In this document: positions 34,332-44,578 of the stretch, piece by piece
Numbering within the stretch: position 1 is the stretch's first letter
Layout: every line of letters begins with the position of its first letter
Origin: Buddleja alternifolia
Taxonomy: Eukaryota; Streptophyta; Magnoliopsida; Lamiales; Scrophulariaceae
NCBI GenBank assembly: GCA_019426215.1
Contig: CM033402.1
Span: forward strand, 2,294,001 to 2,358,000
Reading direction: 5' to 3'
Length of the DNA stretch: 64,000 nt
Program-made: the position numbers and the translations under genes
The notes under the pieces: model-generated
The model's input: only the letters and a program-made list of their open reading frames with translations
Databases searched by the model: none
Told to the model about the DNA's origin: nothing

Positions 34332-34724
34332 TTATATTATATATCAATAGCGAAGCCATTTAGTGTTCGTAAGACTCGATGCATATAAAACCTTTCTGCG
34401 GTTTTCTTTTTCTCCTCTCCTTTCTTTGTATTTTTTGGTTTATTTAGTTAAGAAAGGAATCCTAAACTAGTAATGATAACATGGAATTTCCATCAATTCA
34501 AAAAATTTGTATTTCTAAAAGAATGTTGGCTTTGGATCAAACCCTTTTACTTTAGATATAAATATATAATATCGACGAGAAATTCAAAAAAAAAAATTAT
34601 CAGGAAACAATTCAATTAATTAAATTCTAATTGCAATTGAATTCGCTGGAAGCCTGGAATGTGATAAATGTATCTTTGTGATTAGTTCGGTGCAATCCCA
34701 TTTTTAAAAAGTAATACATTTTTT

Positions 34725-34915
34725 TAAAAATCTAGATGAAAGGAGATTTCATGACCGACTAATCCGGGCCGATAGTTTTTTTAATAATGGTCACACAGAC
34801 CTATAAGATTCCAAATAAGGAGACAAAAATCACAACACGTGTCAGTCTAGATTTAAACCCAAGACCTCCCAAATAAAAGTAAAAACTAATATCACTAGAC
34901 TAACAAGTTTTGGGT
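34725..34915 (-). mobile_element. Possible SINE remnant
   Basis: On the minus strand there is an A-box-like TTAGTCTAGTGAT and a B-box-like TTGGGTTTAAATC at a SINE-like spacing, and an A-rich end near 34725-34735. I could not find a convincing target duplication. Confidence 0.35.
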
Positions 34916-35059
34916 GAAAAAAAATAAAGGTAACGTTTCTTCTCCAATGGGTTGGAGATGGACCATAACAAAGAAAGATGTTTCATAAGCCCGGCATTCT
35001 AAGCCTACGTAATTTCGTAGAGAAACGTTCGTTAGGTCATAGGATCTCAGTTGGCCCAA

Positions 35060-36325
35060 GCTGTTTTCTTGGGCCAACTAAGATCCTATGACTTAATATA
35101 GGAAACAACTTGGGCTTGAGTTTACGGGATTTAGATCAACTCCATAACCAGGTTACAGTTTTAGAGAATTCTCGAGCAGATTATTTGGCTCGAATTACGA
35201 TACTAGATGCCCAGATCGCCAATCTTCAATTTGATAGGGATCTGTTTACACTATAAAAAGTGCTCGAGCGCTCCAACCATTTCAGCTTGAGTAGGTTGCT
35301 CAGTTCCAGTCCGAGCGAGTGCTCGAATAGCACATCATAAAATAATTTGGGTTGTCGAAATTACAAGGCCCAAATAGCCCGAATTGTAGGCGTTCGAGAA
35401 GAAAGAAATTAGGTCCATAATGAACCTAATTTCCAATCATCTGCAGAGGAATTATTTGAAAGAGCAGTTGAAGACGGTTGAAGGCGGTTCCCGAAGATAA
35501 GAAACGTGGGTTCCTCAAAGACCCATATATATACGAGCCGCGGAGAAGAGAGAGAAGAGGACATCATCACAAGATCATCAGACTTCTGCATTTTCGTTCT
35601 CTTAGAATTAACTCTAATCTTAGGAGTAGTTTTAACGTAATGTAGGAGTAGATCGTAGCATAATTTAGGAGTAGCTGTAATGTAATTTAGTGTAGACTCG
35701 ATGAAATTTGCTTCCAAAGCATGTATCTTCATTTGCTTGTAATCTTCACGATCGAAGAATCCATGGAGATATATATATATATTTAAGCTTTTAAATGTTA
35801 ATTAATTGCTTGAATTTCAGTATATCTTTTTGGGCTGTTGAGATATGTTTATATTTTGCATTCGAACACAATAATTAGCATTTAATTAAAGGCTGAAATC
35901 ACCAAATAGCGTATCGAACGCTGCTTGTATTCTTCAAATCGAAGACTCTCATGGAGGTATAAATTATCCTTTCTTCAGATTTAAGTATTTGATACGTTAA
36001 TTTTATCTTGATTTGAGTTGTTCAATTCATTTGTCTTCAAATTCGAAATCAATAATAAAGAGTTAATTGAAAGACGTAGAACCACCATTAGCTCATTTAG
36101 GCAGGGGTTGATAGATAATTCTAAGTTGAGAATTATCGCGAGGCAGAGATCGTTCACTCAAAATCCCTCCTTATTCTAGTCTGTTTTTCACGCAAAACAA
36201 GACCGCTTGGCCAGTTCAGTCGACCAGGTCGAAGAAGACTTATCAGTTTTGGATGATCAAATTACCGCGTTGACCTACGAGCTCGAAGAAGTAGTCAAAA
36301 AAAAGAAAATTCTAAATTTATAATC
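35060..36325 (+). pseudogene. Degenerate retroelement-like region with coiled-coil coding remnants
   Basis: Two short stretches read as coiled-coil protein. One lies near 35104-35254, with DLDQLHNQVTVLENSRADYL. The other is at about 36187-36324, with DRLASSVDQVEEDLSVLDDQ, ending in TAA. Between them, 35400-35760 looks like LTR or leader sequence, with a TATATATACGAGC phrase near 35525 and repeated TAGGAGTAG motifs. A diverged direct repeat (CTTGTAATCTTCACGATCGAAG near 35738 and CTTGTATTCTTCAAATCGAAG near 35925) is present. No polymerase domain is present, and I cannot assign a family. Confidence 0.35.
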
Positions 36326-37292
36326 GATATATAATTCAAGAAGAGTAATCAATCACAATTCAAAAATAATTGTTTATCGATTTAAGTCTCAAAATTACAT
36401 TTTCTTTGGATCTCCTTGCAAATATCCTCGAGTGACGAGGGCCATTTATAACTCGCAACCGAATGTATATTTACCAAACAGGAGCAAGGATCCGTACATT
36501 TTCTTTATGGATTCGTAACGACATGAGACCCAATGCATGCCCAAATGGTTGGATTGTAGATCAACGCACTTAGATATGAGTCGATGAACCTTAATACATA
36601 TACATTTCAGATTTACAACCATTTTTGTAGAGTAACCGGCCTTATAGTTTGTACAAACTAACTTGATCATCAGAATGTAGTCTCTTGACCCATTCGAGAA
36701 CTCTTAAACGGCTGGAGGATCCGAATTCAACGTACCGAATGATTTCATAATAGATCAAATGCAATATAGTCGGTTCACTTTTCATTATTAATATGATATG
36801 TTCTAGGTGATAACAATCAAACCTAATTATAAGCTAATGAAAAAAATTAACCGATTTGCACCCGAAATGGCCCTATCATATTCCTTCATTTCGATTTCGT
36901 CAAGTACCCGATCCCCATCGATTTTGCAGCAAGCACCTAGTGTTAATCACCACACACACGCACATATATATAGTATATCACAAGTAATTACAGACGATAC
37001 TTGTCGACTCCCGAAAGTCCAACTTTCAAAAAATATCCACCGCAACATGGGTGGGGCCTGCCAAAATATTTATATATTTTATTATATTTTAACATTTTGT
37101 GGGGGTGACCGACTCCCAAAACCACCAAGAACCAAGAAAAATGAGAAATTTTATCATTTTCAGCTTTTCAACATTCCAAGAAACAAAAGTATGAAGATCT
37201 TGAGTTCAAAGAAGCCTTAAACCATCTTCAATCTATCCACAAAAAATGAAATTGCCAAAACCTAAACCTTGATTCACACCATAGCCATAACC
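36326..37292. other. Intergenic DNA
   Basis: No supported gene. The plus-strand frame at 36807-37220 has no recognisable domain. The last part is the 3' flank of the secreted-protein gene. Confidence 0.35.
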
Positions 37293-37977
37293 CTAACCGC
37301 AATTCTCATTCGCCTGAAGAAATTTCTGCGCTTGAAACGCGGCGGCCTCCTCCGAAACCAGAGCTTGGATCAGCAGCGTCTTCACCTCCCAGGCGGCGTA
37401 CGGATACCCCTTCCTGGCGTACGAATTGAGCAGCGCCGCCGTCGACTGCTTCACCAGCCTCGCGAACGCGTTCTCTACGTCGTCGTTTCTCGACGCCGCC
37501 TCCGCCAGCGTCAGATCGCCGCGGTACCGCTCGAACGCTCGCGATCCGAATACGTTCGAAACCGTCGATTTCCGCGGCAGCATCTTCGGCCATGATTCGC
37601 TCCTGCTGCTCCAATACCTGAACAAAAATCGAGCAATTCATGAGCGTGTCAAATACATCTCCAATTCTCCAGATCTGGATTTGCAATCAGCCGATTCGCT
37701 CGATTTAAACCTAATAATCGTCATTTAGATATATATATAGATATAGAGAGAGAGAGAGAGAGAAAGAGACGATTCGATCGATCAAAACCTAATAATCGTC
37801 ATTTTGATATATATATATATATATAGTGAGAGAGAGAGAGAGAGATCGTTACTGCGGAGTGCATCTTCCTCTGGTTCTGGTGTATAAAAATCCGGATCTT
37901 CGTTGCTGACCTGCCGCCATTGTTGCTGTAATTACGAAGAAAACAGCAAAGAGAAGAATACAGAATCGACTCCTCAT
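37293..37977 (-). CDS. Small secreted plant protein of unknown function
   Basis: Two exons, 37853-37977 and 37293-37617, join to 450 nt (149 residues plus stop). The first about 22 residues form a signal peptide (MRSRFCILLFAVFFVITATM). The mature part has the conserved block GFLYTRTRGRCTPQYWSS, then STVSNVFGSRAFERYRGDL, then LLNSYARKGYPYAAWEVKT and a C-terminal ANENCG. I recall similar uncharacterised proteins across flowering plants, but no function. Two or three cysteines remain after cleavage. The GT-AG intron (37618-37852) splits the Gln codon and carries AT and AG microsatellites. The frame shown for exon 2 is preferred over the overlapping Arg-rich one because it joins to the signal-peptide exon. 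Confidence 0.8.
37733..37848. repeat. AT and AG microsatellites in an intron
   Basis: Two AG/GA runs and two AT runs alternate in the intron of the secreted-protein gene. The phrase AAACCTAATAATCGTCATTT occurs twice, so the unit is duplicated. Confidence 0.8.
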
Positions 37978-38443
37978 AATCGCTTCAGAAATAAGGTACG
38001 ATTTCGTTCCGATTCACTCGCAGTACATTCGCCTCAAGTAATTCTGATTATATATATATATATATATGTATGTATGTGTGTATATACATACAAAAGTAGT
38101 ATGTTTGGGGGGTGTTGGGGATCAGAAATGTGTGAACATGGTTTTGTATGTATTTGACAGAGATATGTTCAGTTTCCAAGTAGGTCTTTGTTTGTTTGGG
38201 GACATTCACAGTGTCACCTCGTGAGCAGTGCACTAATATTTGATTTGAAAATTATTTGTTTTTGTTCTTTTGCTTTTCTTGGAGCTATCTATCTGATTAT
38301 GGTTTCCAAAGTATCCTTTTGCTTTTATTCTTTTGCCATCATATCATTGATTAAAGCAAATAAGCAGATGATCATGCATGTCACTGACCTGCACATGACT
38401 AATTTCAAATTTCTTCAGCTAGCCGTTAACCATAATATGCTTT
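37978..38443. other. Upstream region of the secreted-protein gene
   Basis: Contains an AT/GT microsatellite (about 38050-38085). No gene seen. Confidence 0.35.
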
Positions 38444-38460
38444 CAAAATGAATAATTTAT

Positions 38461-38639
38461 TTATTTATTTTATTTTGTCATAGAGTTCGGCTCCGGTCAT
38501 CTGAGCATGTCTTCAAGATCATAGATCACTTATAGAGGTATTTACAGATTTGTCACCAACACAACCATCATGTCGGGAGAGAGAATCGAACACCCAACCT
38601 TAGTGACCCGTCCTTACCAATTGAGCCAACTTGTGTTAG
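38461..38639 (-). mobile_element. tRNA-derived SINE with AAAT-rich tail
   Basis: On the minus strand: A box TGGCTCAATTGG, B box TGTTCGATTCT, and a 3' tail of AAAATAAATAAATA type. It is flanked by a 17-bp perfect repeat, CAAAATGAATAATTTAT, at 38444-38460 and 38640-38656. Confidence 0.85.
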
Positions 38640-38692
38640 CAAAATGAATAATTTATGATCCGTATTAAGATCATGTAAAACACCCTAACATG

Positions 38693-38700
<8 letters not shown>

Positions 38701-38726
<26 letters not shown>
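38701..38726. repeat. AT microsatellite
   Basis: A simple TA run of about 26 bp between two SINEs. Confidence 0.8.
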
Positions 38727-38729
<3 letters not shown>

Positions 38730-38846
38730 TTCAGTCAAAAAAAATTCAATTGAATTTAAAAGAAAAAATTGACCGGAATTCTTTTTTAGAAAAAAATTTG
38801 ACTGGACATGATGGAGGTTTTGCAGGACTCGTGAAACATGTGGATA

Positions 38847-39006
38847 TCAAGGGCCGCTTAAGTAAGATCCCGGATTCGAAATCTTGTGAATGCAGAAAAT
38901 CGGCTAAGAGACTCACCCACCACTAGCAGGTGCGTGACTTGGGTCGGATACGGAAATAGTCGGGGCAAAGCTCCAGTGAACCGACTGGACAACCAAAAAA
39001 AAAAAA
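38847..39006 (+). mobile_element. SINE, probably 5'-truncated
   Basis: A B-box-like GGATTCGAAATC lies near 38873, the A box is not clear, and the element ends in 12 A. It is flanked by the perfect 16-bp repeat GTGAAACATGTGGATA at 38831-38846 and 39007-39022. Confidence 0.85.
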
Positions 39007-39022
39007 GTGAAACATGTGGATA

Positions 39023-39858
39023 GGCTCGGCGAAAATAGCTAATGTCCGCTCGTCTAGAATGCAATAAATTGTTTTCCACTTCAAATACTAGCTCAGATAT
39101 GTGGTTTGTCTGTGGTTAATTCTTGAACGTTGAGGTATTGTAGTTTTAGCTCTGTATTAAGAATATGTTCGTGTATTCTATTTTAATGATCAATATTAAA
39201 TGTATAAAATATTTTCTCATATATATATATATATATGTATTCTATTTTAAATGTGTAAATTATTTTCTTACGTATATATTGATATAATTATATTTGGTTA
39301 TATATTGCTATATATAATCAAATAAAGTACACGGTCATCAATAAAGTAATGCTATATATTGAATACTCTCATATCCACGGACGCATTATTCAAATTATTT
39401 TTCTACTTATTATTTTGGGACCTTTAAATAATTTATTTAGAACCAATTAATCGTCTAATTGTTTGATAGATTATTCTAAACTCATTACCTATTATGTAAC
39501 TCACCCGATCCACTTATTCTTCCATTTTTTTTAATTCTTTTTGCATGCGCAAATTCTGTAATGTGGGAAAAAAATTGGGATTTTTATCTTTGGGATTTTT
39601 ATCTCCATATTCGTATACACTTGTTCTATGCATATACTTGTTCTATGCATATTTCTATGCATATAACATAAATGTGTAACAGAAAATCAGGATTGTCTAG
39701 TATTACACAGTCAAAAATTTTAATTTCTTAAAGTACAAAAGCTTCAGCTCTTATTCATATCAACCCATAAAACTCTGGCCTCTTACATTGACTCATACAT
39801 GCATACAAACATACTGATATCACAAGGCATTTTCTTATTCCCTCTAAAACATTACGTC
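39023..39858. other. AT-rich intergenic DNA
   Basis: An AT microsatellite lies near 39220-39236. No gene seen. The last part is the 3' flank of the 11S globulin. Confidence 0.35.
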
Positions 39859-40354
39859 TTAAGCAGAAGCAACTTCTCCCCTTCCAGACCTGGACCTCCC
39901 ACTGAAAATCAAAGTCTCCTCCCTGTTATACTTCAGCCTCTCCGCCTCCTCCCTCGATATCTGATACGCATTCGCTATCACATCCACCGGCAGACCCCTC
40001 AGGGCGGAGGTGCGACCGCTCAACGTGTTTATCATCGCGTTGTCGTTCGTGTTGAACTCCACCCACTCGCACCCTTGCTCTCCGGCCTGCTTCACCACTG
40101 CGAAATTCTGCGGCACCACCACCACCTGCCCCTCCCGCACCTGCCCGTCGAACACTGCCTGCCCCGGTGGTTCACGATCTGCATCCTTGACTCACCTTTC
40201 GTCACGTAGATTATGGAGTGGGCGTTCACGCACCAGTGAGGTGTCATTATCGCATTCTGATTAGAAAAGAAAAAAAAAGATTTTCGCATTCTGATTAGAA
40301 ATAGAAAAAAAAAAGAATCTCGATTTAGCGAAGAGAGAAATCTCACAAAAAATT

Positions 40355-40790
40355 GGGGATAATATACAACTCCCCCCTCACTTTAAATCTAATTACTAAA
40401 ATCCTCCACTTTAAACCTAATTACATGTACATGTTTTTTCGTAAATTACCGTATAGCTCCCCATGAGTAAAATCAAATTACAATTTTATCCCTTCTCCGT
40501 ATAAATATATTATAATTTTACCTTCGACAGTGGTGTGCTGGTAATTTTTAATACCTCAAGGAGCATTTAATAATTACACAATAAGTGAGCAAGTCTAATT
40601 GCAAAAGTCCCCCCAATTTTTGTAAATCACCATAATTCCCTCGTCCGTAAAATCAAATTATAATTTTATCCCATGTCAAGATAAATATATCACAATTCTA
40701 CCCCGTCAAGGTGTGTTCATAATCTTTAAAACCTCAATGTAATAAAACAATAAGTGAGGAGTGTGAATGTAATCATCCCTTACAAGGAAA
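40355..40790. repeat. Repeat-derived sequence in 11S intron 3
   Basis: Two diverged direct copies of a block of about 85 bp, each containing GTAAAATCAAATTA-like sequence (about 40467 and 40649). The ends resemble the ACTCCCCCCTCACTT type MITE arms found elsewhere in the window. Confidence 0.45.
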
Positions 40791-42327
40791 AGAGACAATA
40801 CCTTGTAAAGAACTCCCCTGGCCACGCTGAGACGGAGGAAGCCTAAAATCGGGAGAGTCAGGCTATTAACGGTGGAGAACCGCCCGGCGCGTGGATTATA
40901 GATGTCGGCGCGCGAGGGCTTGTCGAGATTCTCTCTGATCTTAGCAGTACAAATAGTCTCCTCAAGCCCGTTAGCGGAGCGTCCCATATACCGCTCCTCC
41001 TCTCCGCCGTACTCCTCTTCCCGGCGGCCATATTCCTCTCCCTGAGAGGCGGCTTGATCACTTGAAGTCCCCTTTCGACTATGATTAAGTGCCCTCTTTC
41101 ATCATTTTCGTTCTGAAGCTTTCTAGCTGTCTCTTCATCAACTCCAAATACCTCAGCCAATGTTTGAATATCAAATCCCTTGAACACATTGCCAAATTCA
41201 TGTTGGCCACGTCGGATACGTCCATGTCCGAATTGCTGTTGTTCTTGTTCCCTTTGAGGGTTTCCCGCCAAGAAAAATGACTGCAAAATTTTCCGAATGT
41301 ATTTAATTATTAATTGTGGGAAAATTTCAATGTTGATCTGGATAAGGTCAGTTGCAATTTTAGTCGCGTAGCGTACAAATTTGTAAAACTAATCCCACGC
41401 GATTCAAGTTTCTGCAATTTTGGTCACAAAAGGGACGTAATTTAGCCTGTAAAAATGTGCGCGCCCTCACATTTAATACTGATCACGTGCTAGACATATT
41501 ACCAAACTAACGACTGAAGTCCATTTTTCAATGGTTGAGACCAAAAATCAAAAACTCACATTTTGCGAAATTATCATTTTGCAAATTTAAAAAGGGTAAA
41601 TGCACACCCTTGTTTTAGTGATAATAACCAAGAAACCCTTTGACTTTGGTAAATTACAACGAGGCCCCCTAAAGGATCCATTTATAAGGTTTACAAGGAG
41701 TACTTGTAAAAATACCTTAATACAGGGGACTTTTATATAATTTCAAAAAGATTGGAAATTTTTGATGATTAACATTAAAGTGAGGAGATATGCATGTAAT
41801 TTTCTTACTTATAGAAAATTTATAAATAAATGTACTAAAATTGCAGGCAGACGTATCCTATGAAATAATTATACCATTTCCCTTAATTAAATTGTGTTTT
41901 TGATTCGAAATTTTAAATTTTTAGTTTTTACCCGTGGGTTTTGATCGAGTTGGTTGGCATTATTGGTGTTGTCTTGCAGAACAACAACAAGAAGCTCCTG
42001 ATCACCATTATTATAGACCCAGTGAGCTGCACCAGCTGGAATCGCCACGATATCCCCTCGCCGGAACTGTCCAATTTTCTGGTGGCGGTCCAAGAATTTC
42101 CGGCTTCTCCCCTCCTGAAACTGCTCAGATTGTTGTGATGATTCGAATGTTTCAGGGCAACCCGAAACCATAACCCCATGATATCCAGTACCTAAAAATG
42201 AGGCAAAATGAAGAAGCCAAAATTCACCATATAAAAACTGCTAATTCCTCACTTAAAAATTGCTCAGAAATAGAATTTTTTAGCATGAAATTAATAACTG
42301 CTAGAAAAAATTGAATTCTCTGCATGA

Positions 42328-42617
42328 ATAGATTGTGTTTGGCTGTGCTTATAAGCTCGTCAAAATAACTTATACAACTTATAAGTTGATTAAGAGCTTA
42401 TAAGTTCTTAAAAAGTGTTCTAGTATAAATATTTTGGTAAAAATGTAGACTCTCAAAATAAGCTGTAACATATTATAATCTACTAAAAATGAAAGTCAGA
42501 AAATCCCAATTTATATTTTAAGAGCTTATAAAATAGAGAAATTATGGACTCCAAAAATCAAAATATATTTAAGCCTGAGGTTTATAAGCTCTTAAAGTAA
42601 ACTTAGCACAACCCTCT
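42328..42617. mobile_element. MITE in 11S intron 1
   Basis: Inverted ends (GTGTTTGGCTGTGCTTATAA against TTAGCACAACC) with several internal AAGAGCTTATAA motifs in both orientations. Boundaries are approximate. Confidence 0.55.
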
Positions 42618-43033
42618 TAAAAATTGCCCGGAAATTGACTTATGCGTGAACTAGAAAATGATCAAAAATTGAATTATCATTCTCGAATCAATTAATGAAC
42701 CGAACAATATAAGCCAGAACAGGGGCATTATGATAAGCAGGCAGCATGAGAGCTCTAGGCTGGAGCCTATGGCGATGGATAGAAACTCCGGCGCACCGGA
42801 ATCATCGTTTAAAATCCAGAACTCGGAAACTCCGCCTTCAGCCTGGATGCGATTCGACGGTTCTTGAGCGTTTATTCTGTCGATTTGGCATTCTCCTTGT
42901 TGCCATGTTTTCACCTTAACTGCAAAACTGAAGCTGAAGAGAAGAAGAAAAGTTAGAACTGAGAGAGAGAGTTTTGCCATAGTGAAGATGTATGTATAGA
43001 TTGTGATGAGAAGTGGGGAATGGGAAGTGTTGG

Positions 43034-43053
43034 TATATATATATATATATATA
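43034..43053 (-). promoter_or_regulatory. TATA box region of the 11S globulin
   Basis: An alternating TATA run about 55-75 bp before the start codon, at the position expected for a legumin promoter. As a microsatellite its exact TATA register is uncertain. Confidence 0.6.
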
Positions 43054-43097
43054 GGGAAGAGTGGGGTTTGGGATTGACACGAAGGTGAGGGGTTTTG

Positions 43098-43120
43098 CCA
43101 TTTTGCAGTGTGCATGGATG
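43098..43120 (-). promoter_or_regulatory. Legumin box with RY (CATGCA) core
   Basis: On the minus strand it reads CATCCATGCACACTGC and continues to AAAATGG, matching the classical legumin box. The CATGCA core is bound by B3 factors (ABI3/FUS3 class) for seed-specific expression. It lies about 50 bp upstream of the TATA region. Confidence 0.8.
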
Positions 43121-44578
43121 TTGTAGGTCTTGTGTATTACACCTAAGGTTTTGCTAGGGGCAGGTGGCGACGTAGTTCTGAGAATGTTAAGAGTGGAGGG
43201 TTTTGTTTGTATGTGGGGAGTTTGGTGGTTTTACGGATACATTTATAGTGGATCAGTGTAATAGAGTTGATGATTTACACGATAGGGGGTTGAATGATTG
43301 CGATGAGGTGTCAACATCTCTCTGCACAATAAGGAGTATTACGTGTGATCTCCATACGTATTTATGTGAAAGATATAAATATATAATATTCTCTTGTATT
43401 ATTGGACTTGATCTAGTATAGAATTTTCAGTGATTGACCGGAGAATATACAATATGCTACCTACTTGAGTAGTTCTTAAATGAAAAATGATGTACATTGA
43501 CATGTAATTTCATCGTTTGTGATGGGTAAACATTAATTACATAAACCCGATCAGCCGTATTTATTGCGTTTATTTTTTTAAATAAAACAAAAATAATGGA
43601 AAAGAATACCAGCGAAGAAAATTTGTCAATTACTACATCAAAGTGGTGTTTAATCATGTTCTCATTCGATAGCACATAATTATGGGTAATTTGAATACGT
43701 TGCCACTTTGATTTCTAAAACAAATTGACAAACTCAGATAAATTACTACCTGAACGTGGGATTTGTAAGTTTGGAACCGTGCTTACTCGATCTCAAAATA
43801 TTTTATTCGTATTGTAATCATACACATTAACATGACATGACAAATATATTTCACCCCACTTCGTTAAACATAGAAATGAGCTACTAAAATATCAGCACCA
43901 TTGGTTGTTAAAGAAAACTGATGGTCTTTACTTCTACTATCGAGTAATCTGCTTTAGCCATGTCAAACGGGTAATTCTTAATAAATCGAGTTCGGGTTCA
44001 AGTCAAAACAATACACTTTATTGTGTGATACACCCAGAGATAGACACTAAAACTATTAGAATTGGTCTAACAATAATTTCACGTGAGCAGAGAAGAGGCA
44101 TATCATTGTGGTTGTAGTATCCCACTTCTGATTATTCATGGGATCACCGGAAAAGTGTTAGTAATCAAGATATCTGTGATAACTCAAAGATTGCATTATT
44201 TGGTGAATGTGGCTAACATCCATTGTGCTATATCAGGTGTCAAATGGTCATTCTTAAAAGCTGCAGAATTCGAAAAACCAGGATAATCGTAATCATTCAT
44301 GTGATGGTGTAATCACCTCACGTAAATAAATGTAATATTCAAAACTGCATAAGATCACTAGCTTCAGCACCGACTAATAAAACTACCATGGGTAGGAGCT
44401 TTTCACAACAAACATAGTACATAATCATAGTTACATAACTAAACAACAGAAATTGGTATCTGAAACTATGGCAAACTAAACAACATCCTGATCATGTAAT
44501 TATATTACTTACTGCATACGAACCCTCAAATTTTCCAACATAACACATACTTCAGAAACGGCTATACCCGACGAAGAT
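43121..44578. other. Upstream of the 11S gene and 3' flank of the SMC1 relic
   Basis: No further gene recognised on either strand. Confidence 0.35.

Larger units (their letters stand above)
39859..42980 (-). pseudogene. 11S globulin (legumin) seed storage protein, frame-broken
   Basis: 11S globulins are made in seeds, cut into acidic and basic chains and stored as hexamers in vacuoles. Exons are about 42701-42980, 41932-42191, 40802-41280 and 39859-40256, the usual four-exon layout. The signal peptide is MAKLSLSVLTFLLLFSFSFA. Exon 2 has MVSGCPETF and [19 protein letters not shown]. Exon 3 has SFFLAGNPQ and the Asn-Gly processing site NGLEETIC. Exon 4 has [26 protein letters not shown] and [19 protein letters not shown]. 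Four places break the frame by about one base: near 42793 before the CAGVSIHRH-coding stretch, at the exon 1 donor near 42700, near 41060 and near 40167. Most are in G or C runs. It is either a recent pseudogene or affected by base-calling errors. The promoter elements look intact. Confidence 0.85.

Noticed and set aside
37306..37686. Arg- and Gly-rich frame overlapping the secreted-protein gene
   Set aside because: It is the shifted frame of a GC-rich exon; the other frame joins by GT-AG splicing to a signal-peptide exon and is conserved.
39799..40264. Plus-strand Pro/Arg- and Cys-rich frames
   Set aside because: They are antisense shadows of 11S globulin exon 4.
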